In this document: positions 7,937 through 20,716 of the stretch, one piece after another | Layout: each line of letters opens with the position of its first letter | How positions within the stretch are numbered: the stretch's first letter is position 1 | Assembly: GCA_002789915.1 (NCBI GenBank) | Contig: PFUD01000174.1 | Coordinates: 1 to 50,682 of the forward strand | DNA length: 50,682 nt | Source: Comamonadaceae bacterium CG_4_9_14_3_um_filter_60_33 | GTDB taxonomy: Bacteria; Pseudomonadota; Gammaproteobacteria; Burkholderiales; Burkholderiaceae_C | Direction: 5' to 3' | Notes under the pieces: model-generated | What the model was told of the DNA's origin: nothing | Database searches by the model: none | The model's input: the letters and a program-made list of their open reading frames with translations, nothing else | Program-made: the position numbers and the translations under genes

Positions 7937-8833
7937 CAAATAGCGCTCTGCAAAGCTTTGCAAGGTGGCCTGGTAAAGCGCAGGGTTGGCGATATCGAGG
8001 TCGCTGTGTTTGGCGTTTTCCATCGCCAGCCAATGCTTGGGCGGACTGGCCGCGGCAAACAGGCGCTCGCCGAGCTGGATCGGGATGGTGTCGTCATCAC
8101 GGCCGTGCATCATCAACAGCGGCGCCTGAACCTTGGCGATTTTGCCAAGCGAATCAAAATCGTCCGGGTAAAACAGATTGAGCAGGCTACCCAGTATGCC
8201 CACCGAGCTTGCCACGTCGTCAAAGCTGGTGAAGGCCGACTCCAGTACCAGGCCGCCATAGTCGGCGGGACTTTGCAGGCGGCTGGCCAAGTCCAGCGCC
8301 ACGGCCGTGCCCATGGAGTGGCCGTAGATCACGCGGTGTTTGGCGTCGGGCTGGCGTTTTGTGAGCTCGCCCCAAGCCACTTGCGCATCGGCCAGAATGC
8401 TTTGTTCGGTGGGCGTGAGCGCGCTACTTTCCCCCCAGCCCCGGTAGTCCACCGCCAGCACTGAAAAGCCCGCGCTGCGTAGCGCCTCAATCTTGCGCTG
8501 GTTGCCAAACAAATTGCGAAACGTGCCGTGTAGGTACAGCAGGGTTGGGGCCCGCGCATGGGCGTTCGGTAGCCACCAGAGGGCCAGATATTGCGGCGCG
8601 TCGACAGCTGTATTGGAGGCAGACAGGCTGACTAAATAGCGCTCGTCACCGTTTGACAGGCCTGCAAAATCAGCCGGTACGCCAGCGGTCGGGCGGTAAA
8701 TGAGTGTGCGCTGTTTGGCATCTAACCAGGCGCAACCGCTGCTGGCCAGCAGTGCCAGAAGCAGACCCAGCCGCAAGAAAAGCGCCGTTACACTTGATGC
8801 CTTGCAAAATTTCCAATTCACTGGCGGGTTCAT
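7925..8833 (-). CDS. Alpha/beta hydrolase, probable lipoprotein
   Basis: Hydrolase of the alpha/beta fold, substrate unknown. Counting from 8833, residues 20-34 form a hydrophobic signal ending SSGC, a near-lipobox, so the mature protein is probably lipid-anchored at Cys34. The oxyanion region is LHGTF (101-105), the nucleophile Ser173 lies in GHSMG, the acid is in GRDDDTIP (about 247) and the catalytic His276 is in NAKHSD. It resembles the BEM46/YfhR-type family. The start is uncertain: ATG at 8833 shares bases with the divergent neighbour's ATG, and a TTG at 8776 would give a cleaner signal peptide (MRLGLLLALLASSGC). It overlaps pgi tail to tail by 12 bases. Confidence 0.85.
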   Translation of the reverse strand: MNPPVNWKFCKASSVTALFLRLGLLLALLASSGCAWLDAKQRTLIYRPTAGVPADFAGLSNGDERYLVSLSASNTAVDAPQYLALWWLPNAHARAPTLLYLHGTFRNLFGNQRKIEALRSAGFSVLAVDYRGWGESSALTPTEQSILADAQVAWGELTKRQPDAKHRVIYGHSMGTAVALDLASRLQSPADYGGLVLESAFTSFDDVASSVGILGSLLNLFYPDDFDSLGKIAKVQAPLLMMHGRDDDTIPIQLGERLFAAASPPKHWLAMENAKHSDLDIANPALYQATLQSFAERYLSGQ

Positions 8834-9341
8834 GAAGAAATTGATTTGTACCGTCACGGGCCTGATTGTGGCGCAGTTGGCACCGATGGCATTGGCTCAG
8901 CCAAGCGAACCCGTACCCGTACCCGTCAGCCAAAGCCCAAAGCTGCAATTGCAGTTCAGCCCCTACTCCTACCACTTTTCCCCCAGCGAAGAACACAAGC
9001 CGGTCTTCATGGTCGGTCTGGAGCGCGAACATGCCAGTGGCAAGCTCGATGGCATCACTTTTTTCAGCAACTCTTTTGGCCAGGAATGCCTGTACATCTA
9101 CCCTTGGGGCGGTGTTTACAAAAACATTTGGGGGGTTGCGCCCTTGTCGTTCAAATGGACCGCCGGGTTGCTGTACGGCTACAAGGAGCCCTACGAAAAC
9201 AAGGTACCGCTGAACTACAAAGGCTTCTCGCCTGGCGCCGTTTTTGCCCTGGCCTACGAGTTCAGGCCAGGCTGGTCAGCCCAACTGAATGCGCTGGGTA
9301 ATTCGGCGCTGATGTTTCAAGTGAATCTGCTAATTAAATAA
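8832..9341 (+). CDS. Small secreted protein of unknown function, possible outer-membrane barrel
   Basis: A 169-residue protein with a clear signal peptide (MKKLICTVTGLIVAQLAPMALA, cleaved near residue 22). It is followed by a Pro-Val repeat and alternating aromatic/hydrophobic segments (FSPYSYHF, GITFFSNSFGQ, KWTAGLLYGYKEPY, VFALAYEF) ending in MFQVNLLIK. The aromatic, alternating pattern and hydrophobic C-terminus suggest a small beta-barrel, perhaps of the PagP/PagL size class, but I do not recognise the family. Its ATG overlaps the divergent hydrolase's ATG (shared CATG at 8831-8834). A strong terminator lies downstream. Confidence 0.7.
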   Translation: MKKLICTVTGLIVAQLAPMALAQPSEPVPVPVSQSPKLQLQFSPYSYHFSPSEEHKPVFMVGLEREHASGKLDGITFFSNSFGQECLYIYPWGGVYKNIWGVAPLSFKWTAGLLYGYKEPYENKVPLNYKGFSPGAVFALAYEFRPGWSAQLNALGNSALMFQVNLLIK

Positions 9342-9351
9342 GCCACAAGAA

Positions 9352-9387
9352 AAACCCCCCGCAAGGCTCGCGCTTTGCGGGGGGTTT
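9352..9387. terminator. Bidirectional rho-independent terminator (groEL side strong)
   Basis: A 13-bp perfect stem, AAACCCCCCGCAA (9352-9364) with TTGCGGGGGGTTT (9375-9387), has a 10-base loop. On the minus strand the stem ends in a T-run, so it terminates groEL. It sits between two convergent genes and may also serve the plus-strand gene. Confidence 0.9.
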
Positions 9388-9403
9388 GGGTAGCGGGCGC
9401 TGC

Positions 9404-11080
<1,677 letters not shown>

Positions 11081-11126
11081 TCAAATAAATACGATATGCG
11101 TTGTTTGACAAGAAAGCGCGCAGGCT

Positions 11127-11417
11127 TTACTTCTCGACAACCGCGAACAAGTCATCTTCTTTCATGACCAGGAGTTCGTCGCCATCGACCTTGACGGTCT
11201 GGCCGCTGTACTTGCCAAACAACACGCGGTCGCCGACCTTGACTGCCATCGGGCTGACTTCACCCTTGTCGTTCTTTTTGCCGGGGCCAACGGCCAGCAC
11301 TTCACCTTGATCGGGCTTTTCAGCAGCGCTGTCAGGAATGACAATGCCGGAGGCGGTTTTGGTTTCGTTTTCTACGCGTTTGACGATCACGCGGTCGTGC
11401 AGGGGACGAAGTTTCAT
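11127..11417 (-). CDS. groS: Co-chaperonin GroES (10 kDa)
   Basis: Caps the GroEL ring. The 96-residue product [18 protein letters not shown] to LFAVVEK is full length, with the mobile-loop region [14 protein letters not shown] (18-31). The open frame extends 35 codons further upstream into the promoter region, but the ATG at 11417 has the correct family start and a GGAGT ribosome binding site a few bases before it. It is the first gene of the groES-groEL operon. Confidence 0.99.
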   Translation of the reverse strand: MKLRPLHDRVIVKRVENETKTASGIVIPDSAAEKPDQGEVLAVGPGKKNDKGEVSPMAVKVGDRVLFGKYSGQTVKVDGDELLVMKEDDLFAVVEK

Positions 11418-11515
11418 GGTGACTCCTATAAAGTTTGAAACGGTGGGTTGACAAAGGCCATCACCATTGGTCTGGCGGTGGCCTGTAACTTTCAGAGGAA
11501 ATGCCAACGAGATTG

Positions 11516-11542
11516 TTAGCACTCACCTCAAACGAGTGCTAA
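11516..11542. promoter_or_regulatory. CIRCE element, HrcA operator of groESL
   Basis: TTAGCACTC at 11516-11524 and GAGTGCTAA at 11534-11542 flank a 9-bp spacer. This is a perfect match to the CIRCE consensus TTAGCACTC-N9-GAGTGCTAA, bound by the heat-shock repressor HrcA. It lies about 100 bp upstream of groES, at the expected transcription start. hrcA itself is not in this window. Confidence 0.97.
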
Positions 11543-11570
11543 TGATAAGGCCTTTTGGCTCGTTTTCAAG
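11542..11570 (-). promoter_or_regulatory. Sigma-32-type heat-shock promoter of groES-groEL
   Basis: Read on the minus strand, CTTGAAA (11570-11564) is followed after 13 bases by CCTTATCAT (11550-11542). This is close to the RpoH consensus CTTGAAA-N13-17-CCCCATNT. The -10 region touches the CIRCE arm, so HrcA bound there should block this promoter. Confidence 0.75.
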
Positions 11571-11590
11571 ACCACCACTGACGATTGGCC

Positions 11591-12568
11591 TTACTTTTCC
11601 GGAAATTGAGAGGCGTCTTTTGCCGGGCCGGGCACCTCATGGTCGCGGTCCGGGCGCTTGTAAGGGTCAACATGGGTCATCATGTTGATCACGCGGTGGC
11701 GCAGCATGACGCGGTTGCGCGCTGCCACGGCAATGTCGTGGCCCTGCTCCACGTTCAGGGTGGCGTCCACTTCGAGGTGGGCGTCCACCACGATCATGTC
11801 GCCCATTTTGCGGGTGCGCACATCGTGCACATTGCTGATGCCGGGGGTGTCGAGCAGGGTTTTGCGAATGGCCTGCACCTCTTTTGCGTCAACGGCGCGG
11901 TCCATCAGGTCGTGCAGCGCGTTCCAGCCAAAATTCCAGCCCATGCGGGTCACCATGAAGCCCACCAGCGCGGCGGCAATCGGGTCAAGAATGGGGTAGC
12001 CCATCAGGTTGCCGATGATGCCAATCCCCACCACCAGCGAAGACGCCGCGTCCGAGCGCGCGTGCCAGGCATTGGCCACCAGCATGCTGCTTTTGACCTT
12101 TTTTGCCACCGACAGCATGTAGCGAAACAGCAGTTCCTTGGCTGTGAGCGCGCCAGCGGCCACCCACAGGGCCATGATGTGCACCGTGGCAATCGAAGTG
12201 GGATCCTGCAATTTGCTGGCGGCTGACCACAGCATGCCCAGGCCTACAGCCAGCAACAACAAGCCCAGTGCCAACGAGGCCGCTGTCTCAAAGCGTTGAT
12301 GGCCATAAGGATGGTCTTGGTCGGCGTCTTTTTGACTGTGGTGGTTGGCAAACAGCACCACAAAATCGGCCACCAGGTCAGACAGCGTGTGGATGCCGTC
12401 GGCGATCAGGCCCTGCGACTTGGCTGTGATGCCCACCGCAATCTGGGCAATGCTAAGTGCCAGGTTGACGGCCACGCTGACCCAGGTGGAGCGCGACGCC
12501 GCTGCAGCGCGCTCGGCAGGGGTGAATTGGCTGTCTTCGTCGTTGTCGGGAAATTCATCAGAGCGCAT
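11591..12568 (-). CDS. Cation diffusion facilitator (metal cation/proton antiporter)
   Basis: A 325-residue member of the CDF family, which exports divalent metals such as Zn, Co, Fe or Mn in exchange for protons. The transport-site motifs are HxxxD in helix 2 (His60-Asp64, ADGIHTLSD) and HxxxD in helix 5 (His169-Asp173, WHARSDAASS). About six membrane helices span 30-215, followed by a cytoplasmic domain (about 225-305) with DMIVVDAHLEVD and His residues. The His-containing A site is commonest in Zn-type transporters, but the metal cannot be settled from sequence. It is divergent from pyrF. Confidence 0.92.
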   Translation of the reverse strand: MRSDEFPDNDEDSQFTPAERAAAASRSTWVSVAVNLALSIAQIAVGITAKSQGLIADGIHTLSDLVADFVVLFANHHSQKDADQDHPYGHQRFETAASLALGLLLLAVGLGMLWSAASKLQDPTSIATVHIMALWVAAGALTAKELLFRYMLSVAKKVKSSMLVANAWHARSDAASSLVVGIGIIGNLMGYPILDPIAAALVGFMVTRMGWNFGWNALHDLMDRAVDAKEVQAIRKTLLDTPGISNVHDVRTRKMGDMIVVDAHLEVDATLNVEQGHDIAVAARNRVMLRHRVINMMTHVDPYKRPDRDHEVPGPAKDASQFPEK

Positions 12569-12648
12569 GGGTTGCTCAATCAGTGCGTGGGCCTGAAGTT
12601 TAGGTTACCGCGCCGTGCGCGCTCGCGCTTGGGCGCAGTATCACTTCA

Positions 12649-12654
12649 TACAAT
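12649..12654 (+). promoter_or_regulatory. Candidate -10 box of pyrF, leaderless spacing
   Basis: TACAAT (5 of 6 to consensus) ends six bases before the pyrF ATG. There is no Shine-Dalgarno sequence between them. Transcription would start at or beside the A of the ATG. A -35 box is not clear. Confidence 0.5.
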
Positions 12655-12660
12655 CGTGTC

Positions 12661-13494
12661 ATGAATTTTTTAGACATGCTGCGCAGTGCCGAGCGCCAAA
12701 ACGGTTCCCTGTTGTGCGTCGGGTTGGACCCCGATCCGGCCAGATTCCCTGCCGCCATGCAGGCTGATGCCAGCAAAATTTACGACTTTTGCGCGGCCAT
12801 CGTCGATGCCACGGCTGACCTGGTGAGCGCCTTCAAACCGCAAATTGCCTACTTTGCCGCGAACCGGGCCGAAGACCAGTTGGAGCGCCTGATGGTGCAC
12901 ATGCGCCGCGCGGCGCCGGGCGTGCCGGTGATTCTCGATGCCAAGCGTGGCGACATTGGCAGCACCGCCGAGCAATACGCCAAAGAGGCCTTTGAGCGCT
13001 ACGGTGCCGATGCCGTCACGCTGTCGCCGTTCATGGGTTTTGACACCATTGCCCCCTACCTCAAGTACCACGGCAAAGGCGCTTTTTTGCTGTGCCGCAC
13101 CTCGAACCCGGGGGGCGATGATTTTCAGAACCAGCGGCTCAGCAGTGTGGCTGGCGAGCCCTTGCTGTACGAGCACATTGCGCAACTGGCGCAGGGGCCG
13201 TGGAACCTGAACGGCCAGTTGGGTCTGGTGGTGGGCGCCACTTACCCGGCCGAGATCGCGCGCGTGCGTGCTCTGGCGCCGACGTTGCCGCTGTTGATTC
13301 CGGGCGTCGGCGCGCAGGGCGGCGATGCGCTCGCCACCGTCAGGGCGGGCTGGCGCGAAGATGCGCCGATCATCGTGAATTCATCTCGCGCCATTTTGTA
13401 CGCTGCCCAGGGCGCCGACTTTGCCCAGGCCGCGCGCCAGGAGGCAATCAAGACCCGTGATTTATTGCAAGCCGCAAATTCAGATTTGGCTTAA
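12661..13494 (+). CDS. pyrF: Orotidine 5'-phosphate decarboxylase (type 2)
   Basis: Catalyses the last step of UMP synthesis. The 277-residue length and [12 protein letters not shown] (19-30) place it in the longer type-2 group found in betaproteobacteria and mycobacteria. The catalytic block is [17 protein letters not shown] (91-107), with Asp93, Lys95 and Asp98 as the expected charged tetrad members. GLVVGATYP and [10 protein letters not shown] near the C-terminus form the phosphate-binding end of the barrel. It overlaps the convergent CoA-transferase gene by 15 bases. The start has no ribosome binding site. Confidence 0.97.
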   Translation: MNFLDMLRSAERQNGSLLCVGLDPDPARFPAAMQADASKIYDFCAAIVDATADLVSAFKPQIAYFAANRAEDQLERLMVHMRRAAPGVPVILDAKRGDIGSTAEQYAKEAFERYGADAVTLSPFMGFDTIAPYLKYHGKGAFLLCRTSNPGGDDFQNQRLSSVAGEPLLYEHIAQLAQGPWNLNGQLGLVVGATYPAEIARVRALAPTLPLLIPGVGAQGGDALATVRAGWREDAPIIVNSSRAILYAAQGADFAQAARQEAIKTRDLLQAANSDLA

Positions 13495-15450
13495 GTCCAG
13501 CGCTGCTCCCGGAGCCGTGCTGGCAGCTGCGCCTTTGGCTTTCAGGAAACCGCCAGTGCCGTAGCGCGTCACGCGGCTGTAAAAACGGCGCTTGAGCCGC
13601 TGCACCATGGTGGTGTAGGCGTCGTGCAAGGGCGGCAGAATGGTGAAGCTGTCGTAATTCACCACCACGTCGACGCGGTGGCCCAGCGGCGCCAGTAGCG
13701 CCGTGACTTGGTCGTCGATCGCCTTGATGTCGTCTGCGCTGTCCACCGACAGGCCTTCGAAGTTGATAAATAGCAGCTTGTGCGCACGGTCCAGTTCCAG
13801 CCGCTGCGCCAGCGGCGTGGCGAGCAACCGGGCACGCAAGCCCATGGGCGCATCGGCAAACAGCGCTGCGTCCATGAGGCTGAGCTGGGGGCTGATCAGC
13901 GGCAGAAAATCCATCTGGTCGAGTACATCACGCTGCAGGTCAACCCCCTCCGCCAGTTCAATCAGTTCCAGCGTGGGCGCCTGTTCGCTGCCGATCAGGC
14001 GGAACACGCAGCGCTCAGTCACATAAAGCACCTGCTGGCCACGCCGGCGCGACTCGCGGGCGCTGAAGGTGCGGTGCTCCACCTGCTTGACGAATTTGCG
14101 GCAGCTGCCTTCGCTGTCGATGTGCAAGCGCCCATCGGCAATATGCGCTTGCAGATCACCGGCGGTAAAGGTACCGACAAAAACCACGGTTTTGGCGTTC
14201 TGGCTGATGTTGATAAAGCCGCCCGCGCCGGCCAACTTGGGGCCGAATTTGCTGACGTTGAGGTTGCCCTCGGCATCGGCCTGCGCCAGCCCGAGTACCG
14301 CCACATCGAGCCCGCCGCCGTCGTAAAAGTCGAACTGGCTAGGCTGGTCGATGACAGCTTGCGCGTTGATGGCCGCGCCAAAGCTTAAGCCACCCGCCGG
14401 AATGCCGCCAATCACGCCGGGCTCGGCGGTGAGCGTCAGCAATTCAAACACCTTTTCTTCGGCGGCCACGGTGGCCACGCCCTCGGGCATGCCGATCCCC
14501 AGGTTCACCACGCTGTTGGGCTTGAGCACCAGCGCGGCGCGCCGGGCAATCACCTTGCGCGCGGTCAGCGCCATGGGCGCGATCAGGTCCACGGGCACGC
14601 GAATCTCGCCCGAATAGGCCGGGTTGTAGGGCTCGCAAAACGTTTGCATGTGGTGGGCGGGGTCGGTGGCAATCACCACCGCATCGACCAGCACGCCCGG
14701 CACCTTGACGCTGCGCGGGTGCAAGGTGTTGCGCTCGGCCAGGCGCTCGACCTGGGCAATCACGATGCCGCCGCTGTTGCGCGCCGCCATGGCAATGGCC
14801 AGGGCCTCGAGCGTGAGCGCCTCGCGCTCCATGCTCAGGTTGCCGTCGGGGTCGGCGGTGGTGGCGCGGATGATGCCCACATGGATCGGAAACGCCTTGT
14901 AAAACAGGTAATCCCGGCCGTCGATCGCCATGCGCTGGACGATGTCCGCGGTGGTGACGGCGTTGAGCTTGCCGCCACCGTGGATCGGGTCAACAAAGGT
15001 GTCGAGCCCGACATGCGTGAGCGTGCCTGGCTTGCCCGCGGCAATGTCGCGAAACAGGTGGGTGATGACGCCTTGCGGCAGGTTGTAGGCCTCGATCTTG
15101 TTGTCGATGGCGAGCTGCTGCAGCGTTGGCACCAGCCCCCAGTGGCCGCCGATGACGCGGCGCACCAGGCCGTCATGGCCAAAGTGGTTCAGCCCGCGGC
15201 TCTGGCCGTCGCCCTGGCCGGCGGCATAGACCAGCGTCAGGTTGCGCGGTGCGCCCTGGCCGGTTTCCGCCTGCGTCTGGACAAAGCGCGCCTCCAGTGC
15301 CACCGCAATTTCTTCGGCAAAACCGATGCCGACAAAGCCGCCGGTGGCCACCGTATCGCCGTCGTGAATCAGGCGCACGGCCTCGGCTGCGCTGACTACC
15401 TTGTTGCGGCGCGCGCCGGTGGTTTGCAAGTCATCAAACTGGGTGTGCAT
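13480..15450 (-). CDS. Acyl-CoA:acetate/3-ketoacid CoA-transferase (fused alpha-beta)
   Basis: A 656-residue class I CoA-transferase of the YdiF/propionate CoA-transferase type, in which both subunits of the family are fused. The N-terminal half has the alpha-type start [20 protein letters not shown] and a second glycine-rich block. The C-terminal half has [18 protein letters not shown] and the catalytic-Glu region TAEPGVIGG, followed by [19 protein letters not shown]. It moves CoA between short-chain acyl groups and probably serves acid activation or ketone-body use. The ATG at 15450 has a GGAGA site upstream; a further 13 codons upstream are unlikely to be translated. Confidence 0.9.
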   Translation of the reverse strand: MHTQFDDLQTTGARRNKVVSAAEAVRLIHDGDTVATGGFVGIGFAEEIAVALEARFVQTQAETGQGAPRNLTLVYAAGQGDGQSRGLNHFGHDGLVRRVIGGHWGLVPTLQQLAIDNKIEAYNLPQGVITHLFRDIAAGKPGTLTHVGLDTFVDPIHGGGKLNAVTTADIVQRMAIDGRDYLFYKAFPIHVGIIRATTADPDGNLSMEREALTLEALAIAMAARNSGGIVIAQVERLAERNTLHPRSVKVPGVLVDAVVIATDPAHHMQTFCEPYNPAYSGEIRVPVDLIAPMALTARKVIARRAALVLKPNSVVNLGIGMPEGVATVAAEEKVFELLTLTAEPGVIGGIPAGGLSFGAAINAQAVIDQPSQFDFYDGGGLDVAVLGLAQADAEGNLNVSKFGPKLAGAGGFINISQNAKTVVFVGTFTAGDLQAHIADGRLHIDSEGSCRKFVKQVEHRTFSARESRRRGQQVLYVTERCVFRLIGSEQAPTLELIELAEGVDLQRDVLDQMDFLPLISPQLSLMDAALFADAPMGLRARLLATPLAQRLELDRAHKLLFINFEGLSVDSADDIKAIDDQVTALLAPLGHRVDVVVNYDSFTILPPLHDAYTTMVQRLKRRFYSRVTRYGTGGFLKAKGAAASTAPGAALDLSQI

Positions 15451-15531
15451 GGGTTGTCTCCTCAGGGCACGATTTTTTATTTGTGCCACGGAATCACCGC
15501 GGCATCTTTCTGCCAGTCTAAACCCGTTGGC

Positions 15532-18567
<3,036 letters not shown>

Positions 18568-18819
18568 GACAGCGCCCAAATAAGCGCCGTCAGTAGGGGC
18601 TGCAACGGCGCTACCGTTGTCGATGTGCTTCAAGATAGGTGTGCTCAAAATGTCGGCCAAACGCAAAGGGAAACCCGCCATGATAGTCAATGTGTGATGG
18701 CTGGCATTGCTCTTCTTGCCATTGACCCCTGGCAGCGCGTGACCAGCAAAGGGTCCAGAATCGGGGACAATCCGGGGCTCGCGGCCCTACGGGTTGTATT
18801 TTTGATTTCGGAGAAGCCC

Positions 18820-20049
18820 ATGTCAGATGTGAATGCCTCACTGGCGTATGCCAGCGCCAAGCCCGCCACCGCCATGACGGCGCTGGAACTGCGTGCCAGC
18901 TTTTCGCTGGCCTCCATCTTTGCCCTGCGCATGCTCGGTCTGTTTTTGATTTTGCCGGTGTTTGCCATCGAGGCAGCGCGTTACCCCGGTGGCGACGATG
19001 CCGCGATGGTCGGGCTGACCATGGGCATTTACGGCCTCACGCAGGCCATGCTGCAGTTTTTGTACGGGCTGGCTTCTGACCGGGTCGGGCGTAAGCCCGT
19101 GATCGTGTTTGGTTTGCTGGTATTCGCCGTAGGTAGCCTCGTGGCGGCATGGGCGCCCACCTTGACCTGGCTGGCCATTGGCCGAGCGGTGCAAGGCGCA
19201 GGCGCGGTGTCGGCGGCCGTCACGGCACTGCTAGCCGACCAGACGCGCGATGCGGTGCGTACCAAATCGATGGCGCTGGTGGGCGTCAGCATCGGCTTGA
19301 TGTTTGCGGTGTCTTTGGTGGCGGCGCCCATCCTGGCGGGCTGGATCGGTCTGGTGGGCATTTTTGTTTTGACTGGTGTGCTGGCGTTGTTGGGCGTGGC
19401 GGCGGTGCTCTGGTGGGTGCCGGCCGAACCCTTGCAGCACAAGGACCAGCCGCGCGGCAAGTTGGCCGATGTGCTGAAGTCGGCGGCGCTGCTCCGGTTG
19501 AATTTTGGTGTGTTCGTGTTGCACGCGGTGCAACTGGCCATGTGGCTGGCGCTGCCGACCATGCTGGTCGAGGCCGGTCTGGCGCGTGACCACCACTGGC
19601 AGGTGTATCTGCCTGCGGTGCTGGGCTCGTTCGTGGTGATGGGCGGCAGCCTGTTCCAGTTGGAAAAGCGCGGCTACTTGCGCGCCGTGTTCTTGACATC
19701 GATTGGCCTGACCGCGCTGGTGCAGGCCGGGCTCTGGGCGCAAGTGGATGCCGCGCCAAGCATCGCGCTGCTGGGCGGGCTGCTGTTTGTGTTCTTTTAT
19801 GGCTTCAATGTGCTCGAAGCCAGCCAGCCCAGCATTGTGTCGCGCGTGGCGCCGCCGGCCAGCCGTGGCGCGGCCATCGGGGTCTATAACACGCTGCAGT
19901 CGCTGGGCTTTTTTGTCGGCGGCATGGGCGGCGGCTGGCTTATGAAGCACGGCGGCGCCGGTACCCTTTATGCGACGTGCGCCGGTTTGATGCTGGTCTG
20001 GCTGGTGGTGGCCTGGCCAATGCAGGCGCCGCTTGGGCGTGGCCACTGA
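18820..20049 (+). CDS. MFS transporter (YajR-like)
   Basis: A 409-residue major facilitator protein with about twelve hydrophobic helices. The loop 2-3 motif is GLASDRVGRKP (about 83-93), and the helix-4 region has AIGRAVQGAGAVSAAVTALLAD. Substrate is unknown; the type resembles YajR-like proton antiporters. GGAG about 6 bases before the ATG supports the start. The very long frame open upstream on this strand is only antisense of uvrA. The order uvrA (divergent), MFS, ssb is one I recall as conserved in betaproteobacteria. Confidence 0.9.
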   Translation: MSDVNASLAYASAKPATAMTALELRASFSLASIFALRMLGLFLILPVFAIEAARYPGGDDAAMVGLTMGIYGLTQAMLQFLYGLASDRVGRKPVIVFGLLVFAVGSLVAAWAPTLTWLAIGRAVQGAGAVSAAVTALLADQTRDAVRTKSMALVGVSIGLMFAVSLVAAPILAGWIGLVGIFVLTGVLALLGVAAVLWWVPAEPLQHKDQPRGKLADVLKSAALLRLNFGVFVLHAVQLAMWLALPTMLVEAGLARDHHWQVYLPAVLGSFVVMGGSLFQLEKRGYLRAVFLTSIGLTALVQAGLWAQVDAAPSIALLGGLLFVFFYGFNVLEASQPSIVSRVAPPASRGAAIGVYNTLQSLGFFVGGMGGGWLMKHGGAGTLYATCAGLMLVWLVVAWPMQAPLGRGH

Positions 20050-20084
20050 AACCCGGCTAAACTGAAGTATTCAAAGGAGCAGGC

Positions 20085-20585
20085 ATGGCCTCAGTCAATA
20101 AAGTAATTCTTGTCGGCAACCTCGGACGCGATCCCGAGGTGCGCACTTTTCCCAATGGCGACCGCGTGGCCAATGTCACCATTGCCACCACCGACAAGTG
20201 GAAAGACAAGCAAACCAACGAAATGCGCGAAGCCACTGAATGGCACCGCATTGTTTTCAATGGCCGCTTGGCCGAAATTGTCGAGCAATACCTGCGCAAG
20301 GGTGCCCAGATTTATGTCGAAGGCAGCTTGCGCACGCGCAAATGGACCGACAAGGACGGCATTGAGAAATACACCACCGAAATCCGCGCCGACCAGATGC
20401 AAATGCTGGGTAGCCGCCAAGGTATGGGCGAACCCAGCCATGGCGACGATGGCGGCGGTTACGCTCGTCCGGCAGCCGCAGCGCCTCGTCCTGCGGTGGC
20501 AGCTGCCCGCGCGCCTGCGGCGGCCGCTCCAGCAGCGCGTCCGCCCAGTGGCTTTGACGACATGGATGACGACATCCCGTTCTGA
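20085..20585 (+). CDS. ssb: Single-stranded DNA-binding protein
   Basis: Coats single-stranded DNA in replication, recombination and repair. The 166-residue product has the OB-fold domain in residues 1-105 ([47 protein letters not shown]). It continues with an Ala/Pro-rich linker (about 127-155) and the acidic partner-binding tip MDDDIPF. AAAGGAG precedes the ATG, and a possible -10 box TAAACT lies at 20058-20063. A strong terminator follows. Confidence 0.98.
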   Translation: MASVNKVILVGNLGRDPEVRTFPNGDRVANVTIATTDKWKDKQTNEMREATEWHRIVFNGRLAEIVEQYLRKGAQIYVEGSLRTRKWTDKDGIEKYTTEIRADQMQMLGSRQGMGEPSHGDDGGGYARPAAAAPRPAVAAARAPAAAAPAARPPSGFDDMDDDIPF

Positions 20586-20600
20586 CCAAGCAATTTCTTC

Positions 20601-20640
20601 AAAAAACCCCGAAAAGTCGCAGGCTTTCCGGGGTTTTTTT
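20601..20640 (+). terminator. Rho-independent terminator of ssb
   Basis: AAAAAACCCCG (20601-20611) pairs with CGGGGTTTTTT (20629-20639), and the stem ends in a T-run. It separates ssb from the efflux operon that follows. Confidence 0.92.
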
Positions 20641-20662
20641 ATGGTTTATTGCGAATTCTCAT

Positions 20663-20701
20663 GTACTGGAGGGGGTATTTTAAATATACTCGGGATAGTA
20701 T
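20663..20701 (+). promoter_or_regulatory. Promoter with two candidate CsoR/FrmR-type operators
   Basis: A good -10 box TATACT lies at 20685-20690. Two short inverted repeats with G/C cores overlap the promoter. Site 1 is TAC-TGGAGGGG-GTA (20664-20677), located where the -35 to -10 spacer would be. Site 2 is ATACT-CGGGAT-AGTAT (20686-20701), covering the -10 box and likely start site. A/T arms around a G/C core are the known pattern of CsoR, RcnR and FrmR operators, and the last gene of this operon encodes a protein of that family. GAGGA at 20706-20710 is the ribosome binding site of the first gene. Confidence 0.6.
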
Positions 20702-20716
20702 TTTTGAGGAATTGCC

